This document shows positions 1 to 33,705 of a DNA stretch of 64,000 nt, piece by piece (position 1 is the first letter of the stretch; every line of letters starts with the position of its first letter). The position numbers and the translations under genes were made by a program. The notes below the pieces were generated by a model. The model saw only the letters and a list, made by a program, of their open reading frames with translations, did no database searches and was not told where the DNA came from. The DNA comes from Ancylostoma caninum (lineage: Eukaryota > Nematoda > Chromadorea > Rhabditida > Ancylostomatidae): NCBI GenBank assembly GCA_037903475.1, contig JBAJFG010000172.1:3588001-3652000 (forward strand), read 5' to 3'.

Positions 1-2365
1 GTAATGGATTTGGAAAACGCGTCTCCTTTTGGGTACGGTGATGCATACAATTTTTTACTTTTACGTGACGTCAGTTGAACTGATCCAGCAGAGACGGCCG
101 CCTCATTGCACCAGACAACAAGAGCTGGCATGTACCAAGAATTCTGCCTCATCGCAAAGAGATGCGTCGAGTGTTGGTGAGTCTCTCGGCTGACCTCGTC
201 TCTAAAAACTCCATTCGAATTCGTTATCTATAGTCAAGACTCGTTACAAAGCGAGTGTTCAACTATCCCTTGAGGTCATAAGCATACTACGTCAATACAT
301 GGACATACTCATAACATGACATTCAATTTCAGAAAACCGCAAATGTCATTTCCACTAGACTCGCTGCTTACAGGAACCAACTACGCGGGAACTGTTGGCT
401 GAAAATCCGCGGAAACCCAAGAAAAAGAAAAACCTAATGACGTTTCGTTCTTTTCTTTCTCGATCTTTCGTGAAACTCCCAGAAAATCAGGCTATTCGGA
501 GAGTGGGAGGAGCCTTCGGCCGAGGGGGTATGTGCACAGTCGTGTTGCTCACAGAACGAGTGTGCATGGATTGAGGAAGGACATCCCAGCGAGAAATATG
601 GATATGTTTGTGAGCGAATTATTAGTGAATTATCCGAAAAAGTTACACATTTCAGTTGGTCAAAGAAATTTCTTCCCGAGAGAGATTTTTATCAGAAAAT
701 TTCTTTCATGCCGCGGAATACATAGAGTTTCTTAGAGCGCGCTGTCATCAAGCGCTGAAGAGCGACTGGGATAGTTCACGGTGATGCTTTGGATGAGGCT
801 GCAAAAACAAGCGCCAGCGCCCAGAGCTATTCCGTCCAGTTCAGGGAAAAAGGCAAAAAATTCATTATAAAAGCTGTGTTTTCCCCCTCATTTTCATGCC
901 TGAATTACCTATCTTGGCCTATTCTATTCCCTCTCGAGTGACAATGAACTTAAAGTATTTCAAAGTGTGGAGCGCTGTACCTCGAGCTCTGCGATTGGTC
1001 AACTCATCTAACTGACCAATCGCTGGCCCAACCACACCGTTCTTTCAAGGTACATCGCTGAGCTGTGTCAGCGATGCTATGCTACGATTTCGATCAGTAA
1101 ATTTGATGCTAATCCGTTATGCAGACTCAGCACAGGGCTTTTGAAAAAATGCAAGAGATCCTTTGAAAAAAATCAATAATTTTAGCGAAAGTCACAGATC
1201 TATATCTTTAATTACAACTAAAACAGTGGATGAATACTGCCATAATAATCACACAAAGAAAAGAAACGCATATGGAAACGCGCGAAACCGCAGCTCTGAC
1301 AGCTTAGAAAGGACATCTAAGCCTAGAGCTAACCTATTAAATTACAGCAAAAAGCCCAGCAAGACAGCGTCCACACCTTCTCTTCTGGTGAAATGTGAGC
1401 TCAGTTTACAATCTCAGACTGAGTAGATGTGGAAACTGAGGGTTTGGAAAATGACAGAGTTAATTTTTAACCTGAGAGCTCCATCTCAATTACCGCCTGA
1501 AATATGGCAGCGCCAACTATGTGGAACTTCATGGCAACTCAATAATGCATTAGAGAGCTATGAATCAAAGAAAAGATGAAAAAATGACAAGCAAAAGAGA
1601 AAGTAAAGAAGCATGGAAAACAGTAATGAGTGGCGCCAGCCGACTTAACCTCCTAATTGAGTTGGAGAGCAAAGCTTTGCTAATTTTGAAGAAATTGGAG
1701 CGGGCAGTGGAAAAAGGGCATGCTACGAACATTTGGAAAAAGATGAGCAGGACGATGAGCAGCAGCTTAGGAACTGTCTCCAGAACTCCTTCAATGCATC
1801 CAGCAAATCAGCAGTAGGTTTATAGTTGGCACCTTTCTATGTACGAACACCTTACAACTGCGGTTCTCGAAAAGCTTTCAAAAGAATGGCGCCGTCACAA
1901 ATGCTTTGGAATCTACCTATATACCTGGAATATGCAGTGCTTTCTGCGGGAACCGCGCAATGAACCACCGAGGGTATTATCGGTTTAAGTTGAGCCAGAC
2001 GTCAGCCATCAAATAGACCGTTATCTTGGAATGAGCCTCATGCTTCGCCGAAAAATGGGAATCAAAATGTGATGGAACGACAAAGGGTCGGCTTCCACGT
2101 CCCATCACATTTTGGCTGCCATTTTCCACCGATGCCCTGTGGGGATGGCCTTTTTTTCAGCAGAAACCCTCATTTTCCACGGCAGCTACGGCTTGAATAT
2201 TGCTGGATAATTCAAGCAGCTTTACATTTCACACCATCCCTACATCAGAAAGTGGCGTAGATGGGTCAGCTAGCCCTGTAGGCCTAAAAAATCGCTGAAG
2301 GATTACTGTCAAGTGCTAGACAGGCCATGCCTTCGTACAAGTAAGCCTGTCCTACCGCACGCGTA
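1..2365. other. Non-genic left end
   Basis: I see no recognisable gene here. There are short open frames on the plus strand, for example at 1163-1426 and 1560-1817, but they lack a family signature, convincing splice sites and neighbours in frame. The lysine- and glutamate-rich frame at 1560-1817 could be a decayed retroelement or gene fragment; that is a guess. One possible short inverted-repeat element at 965-1070 is listed separately. Confidence 0.5.
965..1070. repeat. Possible small inverted-repeat element (MITE-like)
   Basis: The left edge reads GTGTGGAGCGCTGTACCT. The right edge, on the other strand, reads GACACAGCTCAGCGATGTACCT, so the two ends are partly inverted copies. The left end also resembles the left end of the element at 35541-35658. 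The match is short and imperfect, so this is tentative. Confidence 0.35.
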
Positions 2366-2636
2366 TGTACAGTGGACGTCAATGAAGGTGGCCCGTCTGT
2401 GGAAGGACGACACGCAACCGCGCCACGCGCACCGGGATGGGTGTCGCCTCCCGCCGAAATGCTATTCCTAGTCGCTTTTCTTCCCGATTCGGTCGAAAAT
2501 CTTTAAAACGGGTAGAAAAGCTGCTAGAAATAGCATAACAGCAGCAGAAAACATCATTTACGGCACGCGCGGAGCGGTTGCGCGGCGTCCTTCTCAAGGC
2601 CGCGGATAGGCCACCGCCATTGACGTCCACTGTACA
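2366..2636. repeat. Foldback element (MITE), TACAGTG-terminus family
   Basis: The two ends are inverted copies of each other for about 70 bp, starting TGTACAGTGGACGTCAATG and continuing through GTGGCC, then a GC-rich stretch. The interior is A-rich and non-coding. The terminal bases match those of the elements at 24952-25069 and 45941-46198, so I group the three as one family. No transposase is encoded; such elements normally depend on a transposase supplied elsewhere. Confidence 0.8.
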
Positions 2637-3180
2637 AGAAATAATGTTCATATAATAACAAAAGCTCCAACCAGGACCCCTGCTATCTCTGTCACAGTCG
2701 TGGATGCACATTGCAATACTAGGAAATAGGAAACGAGTCAGCTACGAGAGAAAAAAAACAGCAAAAGTCTCGAAAATTACAACAAATCGACTAAAAAAAA
2801 GCAATGAAATGGGGAATTTCATCCAAGCTTCCCAGTTGAGCAGCGAGATTGCTGTAAAACATCTCTATCGGCCATTTAGTTATGCAGTAACGAAACTCAG
2901 AAATGTCATTCGGAACTGCTAGTTCCTTAATAGGCAACTACCAAAATCTAGTACTCTTCTCGAGATATCAAGGATTCCTCAAGAGGGCACAACGCAAACG
3001 AACGAAACGTCTGGATGTAAATACAGGGTCCTGACTGATTTATGGCAGTGATGCTAGAGCCGAATGACATCAGATCTTACAATTAGTATAATAGCGTGCC
3101 GATGATTGGGAGCAGATGAGACGACTGAAGCCGATTAATGGATGGTCCAGGATTTTCGATGAGCTTTTGAATGACGTTCT

Positions 3181-4491
3181 CTAGAGTTTTACATTCGAAA
3201 ATATTTTTCGAATATTCGAATTTTCGAATTTCCGAATTTTTAGGGACCCCCGAACTTTCGCATAATCGAATTTTCGAATTTTTGCGAATCGCCGAATTTT
3301 CGAATACTCGAGCTTTCGAATATTCGAATGTTCGAATATTTATTCGAATAACATTCCATCTGGTTATAAAAACATTTTGCACCCTTCATGTAGGCGAACA
3401 AGACGATATGTTTCCAATCACAATAGGCATGAAACTTTTTGGGTAGTTAGTTTCATTTGCCGTTTTCGAATTTTTCACAACTTTCTCATGAGTGGAAGCT
3501 TGTGCTGCTGTGCAGTTGGTGCATTATCGGTTTTAGGACTTGAAATTCCTAAGCTTAAGAACGCCTATGTCACTTGAGTTCTGTAACCATCATTAAAGGA
3601 TCGTAAAGTGGATGAAACCCTTCGTTGGTGAAAAAGCTTTCGTTTCAATATCTCTGTGCTTTAGTTTAACAAAACGAGCCTTGGTAGTGAATGTAGGGGT
3701 AGTGACGTGATAAAAAATAATGTTGGGTGCAGCGACTCAGTTACTTTGACCATGAATGAGCTTCCAGCTATCAACAAAAGAGCGTCAGCGATATAAAAAA
3801 AAACACTGCGTGTTACCCCATTCCTCATTATTACTTCGGTTTATCTGGTCCAACTGCATGCTTGTACGATGAATGTCAAAACCAACAAAACTTCTTTAAC
3901 AAGAAGTCGGAGTATGTTTGGGCAAAAAGGTTAATAAGAGGATCTGAAGATTTTGTGTGATCTCTGAATTCCACAACTAACGATTATGTACTTAGAAAGA
4001 GTTTCAATGAAGCAGTAGTTGGAAATCGGCTAAATATAGGAGAGAATGCTGTGTAAAATTTATTATTACAGTTTGCAGTTCACTTACTTGTTTCTGGAGG
4101 AAAGGCTCGGATAATCAGACTTGAAACTGCTAGCTTCTCAAGTGTAGAAAAGTACGTTCAACGTAGGTTTTGCCAGGGATATCGTCGTCGCCAACGACGT
4201 ACATTTTAAATGCGGTTGGCACCTTCAGAAAGCGTGCAAAGATATGAGCAGGTTTTTGAGAAAATTGAGATTGGAATGAGATATTGGACTGGGTTTCAAC
4301 TGGAATGGATCTTCAGCGAAAAAATGGAACTCAAATAACAGTTGCGAAGCAAAACAATCCTAAATATTCGAATTTTTGACCTAAAATTTTCGAATATTCA
4401 AACTTTCGAATTTTTTGGGTCCCCCGGATTTTCGAATATTCGAACATTCGAATAAATATTCGAATTTTATTCGATTCGGTCAAAACTCTAG
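3181..4491. repeat. 1.3 kb element with TTCGAA-rich inverted ends
   Basis: Both ends are dense in TTCGAA and ATTCGAAT words (3190-3352 and 4368-4472). The outermost bases are inverted: CTAGAGTTTTACATTCGAA on the left, and CTAGAGTTTTGACCGAATCGAA on the other strand at the right. Both clusters also carry a related block, TTTTAGGGACCCCCGAA at the left and TTTTTGGGTCCCCCGGA at the right. The interior has no long open frame, so this looks like a non-autonomous transposon. It could also be two separate solo copies of one palindromic repeat. Confidence 0.6.
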
Positions 4492-4980
4492 TGCCCACTC
4501 TTACTCACACTTACACTTATCGTAGTTTGTCTTCGAAATTTATGCAAAACGTTGCCGGATGCCTTCCTGGACTACCCGAAGGAGATCACGGGGGACGTTC
4601 CAAGCAGTGAACCCCAAACACTGCGATACTTAACTCTGGATCTCCAACGGAGTGGAACCAGCGATAGGGACAGATTGCAATCTGCCGCTCAAACCACTGA
4701 GCCATCCGGGCTACTTTTTATATTGGTGTTTGTTAGATAACTGCAGCAGCCGTAGGCAGAATACTATATGTATTTGCAAAACGATGGCACAGGACAGGAT
4801 TCGATCCCCTGACCGCCACGACGTCGATCATCCGTTTAACCCACTGAGCTACTGGAGCACACGATGCAGCGCACAAATATGTGCCCACTCTTACTCACAC
4901 TTACGCTTACCCTGACTTATCTTAGAAATTTATGCAAAACGTTGCCGGATGCCCTTCCTGACTGATTACTGACTATATGC
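4492..4980 (-). repeat. Tandem tRNA-derived SINE copies
   Basis: Two tRNA-like heads can be read on the minus strand. Head one (about 4713 down to 4635) has an A box GGCTCAGTGG and a B-box-like GGTTCCACTCC. Head two (about 4870 down to 4797) has TAGCTCAGTGGGTTA and GGATCGAATCC. Each is linked to the same body: 4491-4565 and 4881-4962 share the CCCACTCTTACTCACACTTA block and the AAATTTATGCAAAACGTTGC block. Head plus body in tandem is the layout of a tRNA-derived SINE. The heads do not look like functional tRNAs. Confidence 0.7.
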
Positions 4981-7900
4981 AAGAAATACGTGCATGTTCT
5001 TGATGAAGTGTCATGGCGGAAGTTTATTGCTAATTCATACTATCTACTCATTCGCTTTTTTCCATTACCCTCATCGGGATGCTCTACACTGCTACGAAAA
5101 TGCCTAAGTGCACATTTCCTCTGCATTTGCAACATCTCTCAATAAAAACATGATTGAATTGTAATCGAATAGGCTAAAAACTCTCCAATACTCCCCTAGA
5201 GAATGCTAACATATCCTATTACCATAAAAGGACGGCTTACTTTCTCCAGTGGATAGAATTTGTCCTATAAAAAATAGCAGCGCCCAATGCCTTTCCATCC
5301 ATACTGCTTCCAGGGTAGAAAATTGGATTCACTACAGGAAGAGCTGTACAGGAGAAAAAGGAGAAAAAACAGAAATGAACAGCATTTCTCCGAGAGAGTG
5401 GGATTCTCACGAACTCAAGACCGAGTGTGGTTAGGCACTTCATGATTTATTTTCTGAACATTTTCGGTAGGCTATGCACTGACTGTTCACGCTTAAGTGA
5501 GCAATAAGTAAAAACAAAGATAAATATATAGAGTAAATGCATACAATGTGGTAATGCAGTACGCACAAAGAAAATGAGACTTCAGCCTGGCATGGGGCAT
5601 CAAATCCTAGGTTCTCGTTTCTTGAAACAAAGCCCAACCTGCGGTTAATCAGCATGACAATCCTAATTCTTTAAATGTGTCATTAGGCTGAGACCACTGA
5701 GCTCGAAGTGGAAATTGAATTTCCGATGGAATGGAAAAGTCGCGAGAAATTTCCATGGCATTATAGGGCCCCGCAGTCCGAGCCAGCAAAGGAAAAACCG
5801 CCTCCGAAGCCTCCTCTTCAAGTCTTTAAGTAATTTGAAACAGATAACCTTTGATCGATGACCTCCGGTTTTCGAAAACAATAGGTATAATCCAAAATAA
5901 TAGGTACAACCAAAGCACAGTACTGATTGTTGACCTAGACCCGAGATAACAGCGTTAGTCCCAACCAAAAATCGGCACGGATGCAGCACAGCTCATGCTG
6001 CCGTCCATGTTTCGAATTAAATTAGCAAAATGCAATCGAACACCCATTGCAGCCGCCTGTCGCTCTGGATTGCATCCAGACCAAACAATGAGCGCTGCTG
6101 CACCGGTTCACTGACTACAATGGTCCACTGAGAAATTAATGGATTTTCGCGGGATACTTAGTCCAGAATGTTCTATTTTTCCTACGGTAGTTCACAGAAA
6201 TAACTCCTTACAGAGCGTCTGCTGGAGAAACATTGGTTGCCGAGAAGAAAATAACTGAAGTAGAGTGCTCCAACGCCAACAAGAGGAACAATTCCAGCAG
6301 TAGAATCGAAGCTTCCATCTCGCGGAAAGTTAGGGCGGGGCATCCACATCGCAGTGGACTTCTGCCATATTTTTACGTAGCTCCTTGTGATCAGGGATGT
6401 GCGGAAGTGAAATTATAAATCCCGTAAAACGTAAAACGGAAAACGGAAGGCCAAAAATGGGCGGAAAACGGAAAGCGTAAAAGGGAAAACGGAAAATTCC
6501 GCACACCCCTGCTTGTGATGGCAGTACTCCTGCAACATTCTCAACAACTTCATTTCCATCGAAAAATGTACTACTGGTAAAATAATGAAGCAATACGGGG
6601 AAATGTTGATGTTTACACACTGCAAGACAAAACGAGACTACATTTATATCGTTTTGTTGTCTACATATTTCCAAAAACAGGTGACTTCCAAAGATGGTCC
6701 CAAGGACAGGAAAAAGCTCAAAAAAATAGGATAAACATAGACCAGGAAACAAAACCATTTAACTGCTGCTTTCGCTCCGATGGCTGGTCAAGAGCACATG
6801 TGGAACCGATTGAAAGAACTAGGGCATCGTTAGCCCATAGGGCATATGGAAGTAACGTTTTAAAAGGAATTTTATTGCTGCATAGCGGAAGCAATTACGT
6901 ACCAGTCATAGCAGGCAGCAATTGAGAAACCGTTCATTTTAATGTATTACATATGGTCAATCGACAGCATTATTTTTAGAGTTCTAAAATCTTGCGCAGA
7001 AAGTGCATTGCATAATTGGGGACCAATATCTCTTCTGATTTGTGGTAAAATGGGAAACGTCTCTGGCATAGCAAATTCATTATATCCAGGTCAGGAAAAT
7101 CGAGCACAGGGCATATTCGAGCGAAATTCCCGGATATCCCTGGGAATTCCCTTCAGAAACCGCTGGGAAATCCAGGAGCTCCATCGGAGAAGCTCTGAGA
7201 GCCTCGTAAGGAAAGCGCGAATCCACACAAAATCCCAGTATCGCTCCGGTAAGAATTGTAAGGAACTCTCTCCTCGGAGTAGCAAAGCTTGCAAAATTCA
7301 AGTGAAATCCGGATGATTTCCTGTTACTCTTCAGAATTTCCAAGAAAACTAGTGAGATTTATAAAGTTGGAGAGTCGAGCACAAATATTTTCAAAAATAG
7401 CAACATAACTCCGTTTATACTACGTATATGCGCATTTTCGGATATACTCAACGTCCTAGACTTGAGAACGAAGTCTGTGCGCGAATGGCATGCAAATGGG
7501 CGTCATCATCAAATTCTATCCATGAAGCTGCTAGCGAATCTCCCGGATGTGTCGGTGAAATCCAAGCCGATGTAAAGACTAGAGGAGGACATTTTTGTTT
7601 CAAAAAAAGCAGTTGGTGAAAAAAAAACAAGAGACAGGGACCGACAAATATCTAGAGCAATTTCTAGCGCCTGAAATACCACCGCTTTTCATTTTTCTTA
7701 TTTGGAATAGAGAAAATGTATTGAAATTCACATCTATATACAAAGTGATTCCAGGATGACCCTACCGGGCAGCTCTCGACTGGTAACTTCACTTTTTTCA
7801 GCCAAAATATCCATTGAGAAGTTAAGAGTTAACTCTGTCTTAGGTTCAGGTACCCAAGTTCGACTTTACCTTTGCATTTTATATTCTTGTACGATAACTT

Positions 7901-8078
7901 CTTCCAGCCTCTCCAGCAAAGATGCACGGCACCAGAATGTAGATTTTGTTACTACTCAGTACTAGCGAAACGCAAGTGCAGTACAAGAAACAAGCTGAAC
8001 AGTTGTTTTTCGTTTTCATTTCCTTTTTTTTCTGGATTCAAAACATTCCACAATTCGATGTACGTTCATACTTTTCGC
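4981..8078. other. Non-genic stretch
   Basis: No gene is supported. Open frames at 5663-5989 and 6330-6758 (minus) and 6942-7316 (plus) overlap frames on the other strand, have no family signature and are not joined by good splice sites. A short stretch at about 6418-6510 is built from repeats of AAAACGG and its variants. Confidence 0.5.
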
Positions 8079-8226
8079 ACTCCAAACGGCCGCATGCAAG
8101 AAATGGGAATGCGGCGCGGCTCTCTTGGGCAGAGACACAGAGGCTCTGCATGTGGCTCTGGTCGTCTGCTTCCGCCACGCAGCGCGGTGCTCCCGCCCCT
8201 TGCACACGGCCGTCTGGAGTTCCCTG
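8079..8226. repeat. GC-rich hairpin repeat, copy 1
   Basis: The left edge contains ACTCCAAACGGCCG and the right edge CGGCCGTCTGGAGT, which are inverted copies. The core carries GCGGCGCGGCTCTCTTGG. The same core and the right end GGAGTTCCCTGTA recur in the hairpin element at 49838-49990 inside the channel gene, so the two are probably diverged members of one family. Confidence 0.65.
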
Positions 8227-10565
8227 TAGCCCATCATAGACTGCGCATTTTCTTTAGCATATGAAAATAGTATTCTATGAAATGTCCCTGTTAGTAGTGT
8301 AGTGATATAACATTACTCCTTTTAGTAATATGTACATATACCTGTCCACAATACACATGAACTCTGGTGAGGAGACGGTATATGTCCGGCATAGTAGGTG
8401 ACGATAACACTTTTTTCGTCCATACTTTATGAAAACAGAATGCTTGCGACTGACATTTCTCATAAGGTAATAAACTTGCTGTGCAGGAGACAGCCTTGTA
8501 CAGCACGCGACTGATTTCTTTGAAACTACAGAGTAACAAGAAATTTTCGCTAAGAATGATTTGTTCAGACTTTTCAAAAGTTGAATTCTGCACGATGATC
8601 CCTCATAATACAATAAAGGCAAAATAGAAACAAATGGACAGCTAGAATTCTTTTTAAACCCAATTAAGGTGAGCTTTACTTCTCAACGCCATTAATTTTT
8701 GATCACGAGACTCATGAGACTTCAACCTCACCGTTCACTCCATCTGGAACCTATAAATACTCCTTGTGTTCCTAATTTTCTCATCAAGCACTACAAAATG
8801 AACTCCCCACGAGTTTCCTCTAATCTATAGCGAAAAGTTAGTGGACTGAAGGATGGCCTACAAAAAGAGAAACACTAGATATCAACGGAATATGAGCGCA
8901 AACGACAATTATCCCGAAGTAAACCATCTATCAAATAGCAACTCATTAAGGATTCTGATGATCCACGAAACTCATGAGCAAAAAACAAGACAGAATGATA
9001 ACAAGCGGATGGTTGAGCCCATACTTTCTAGGTTTAATAGTAGCGAGATTCACCCCCAAAAGAAAACGAGATTCATCTGGAAGACCCTTCAACCATATCT
9101 CTTATCTTTTGCGCTCAAAGAATACCACATCATGAGTAATTAGCTATAGTATTTAAATTTCACTAAAAAAAAGGATGTCAGAGATTATTCACGAAACCTA
9201 CGAGAAGAAAAAAGCTCAAATAAACGCAAGAGAAGCGATACCTGCTGTGAAGTAAAACTGCGGCTGTTTGCCGCTTGAAAACTGAGACCTTCGATGGAAA
9301 CAAAGATCAATGCAGCATTTCCCATGGGCTTCCTTCCATAACCAGATGGATAGCACCCCTCGAATTTTAATGGGATTTCAGACATTTCATATTTGATATT
9401 TAATAGATGGCAGTTTCATATTTGATATTTATTAATGCACAGAAGGCGATGTTACAATCGTTGATTGCAAGGCTATCATCACAATAATATATAAATAGAC
9501 GAGATGAAAACTATAGCAGATTAAACGGTAATCCGGGGATAGGCCTGGCGTAGCGCCAGAACAATACAAGGGGTACGAGGGGGGAGGGGGTGGAAAAGGG
9601 GGGTAATTTACAAGTTAATGCTAGACACGCTCTTGCGCGACTCAAAAAAAAAACACCGCGGGACCGTTACTCTACCTACAGAATTTAATGTTACAAGAAC
9701 CAGTTTAAACGACAAAATCAAACGGAAACACGGATCACGTACGATATGCGAGGGTGGGTGACAGCGTGCTCGTCGCTGCTCAGAAACGCTGCTGCGGGTC
9801 TTAGAGATGTACAAGTGACAACGGCAAGCAATGAGCAAACTAACCTACTCTCATTTTCTAACGAAAAAAGAAACAAAATGACCAGCATATAAAGCAGGAG
9901 CAACTAAAACAAGGTAATATATGCAAGAAATGGGGGGAATCGGAGCAAATAACACATTTTACTGTTTCAAGTAACGGTTCCTTTCATGAATAAACAAGTG
10001 ATTTGACAGGGAAAAAAACTACATAACTGCTAGGAATTGTACGTTTTGCGCAGACTGGATGAAACAGAATGACAAGATAAATGAAAAGAATAGACAGATA
10101 GATAGAACTCTCTTAGCGTAATCTGCTGCGGCGAATTAAAGACGCGTAAAGACCCGAAACTACCGTAATTCGAACCACATATAAGACGGTGTATGCCAGC
10201 ATGTATATTAGATATAACGGCTAGAAAACAACACACCCACAAACAAGAATCACAATTGAACCACGCGTACTTAGAAGCTAATGTAGCCGGAATTCGTCAC
10301 AATAAAAAGGAGAGAACGCGGGGGAGTGTGGAGATGACTGGAACACGGGGAAGGGAAGGAAAGCTGAGCTCAGAGTATAAAGGGCGAAAGAGCGAGGAAG
10401 ACGACACGAGATGGGATGGAAGAAGTTCAGGGGGAAAATGCATACCCGTCAAGCGAATGAACACATCCTATTGGCACCGGGTGTGTATTGAGAGGTGGGA
10501 AGAATTCCTCAGCTCGTTTAAGTGGTGAGATGATGAAAGCTAACAATAAACAAACATGGGATTCC
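8227..10565. other. 3' flank of the WNK gene, no gene recognised
   Basis: This stretch follows the WNK stop codon on the minus strand and presumably contains its 3' untranslated region. The nearest clear AATAAA on the minus strand is at 9428-9433, about 1.1 kb beyond the stop; that assignment is tentative. A four-tract G-run lies at 9570-9603 on the plus strand. Short direct repeats containing TTTCATATTTGATATTTA occur at about 9385-9431. Frames such as 8853-9143 are not recognisable. Confidence 0.45.
9570..9603 (+). other. G-quadruplex-type motif
   Basis: Four G runs (9570-9573, 9579-9584, 9586-9590, 9598-9603) are separated by loops of 5, 1 and 7 bases, which fits the usual four-tract pattern. 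It lies downstream of the WNK stop codon, so the WNK transcript would carry the C-rich strand. Confidence 0.6.

Positions 10566-33705
<23,140 letters not shown>

Noticed and set aside
2379..2711. 110-aa minus-strand frame
   Set aside because: It lies almost wholly inside the MITE at 2366-2636.
4635..4870. Functional tRNA genes
   Set aside because: The A and B boxes are recognisable, but the acceptor and anticodon stems do not form well and the same bodies follow both, so they are SINE heads.
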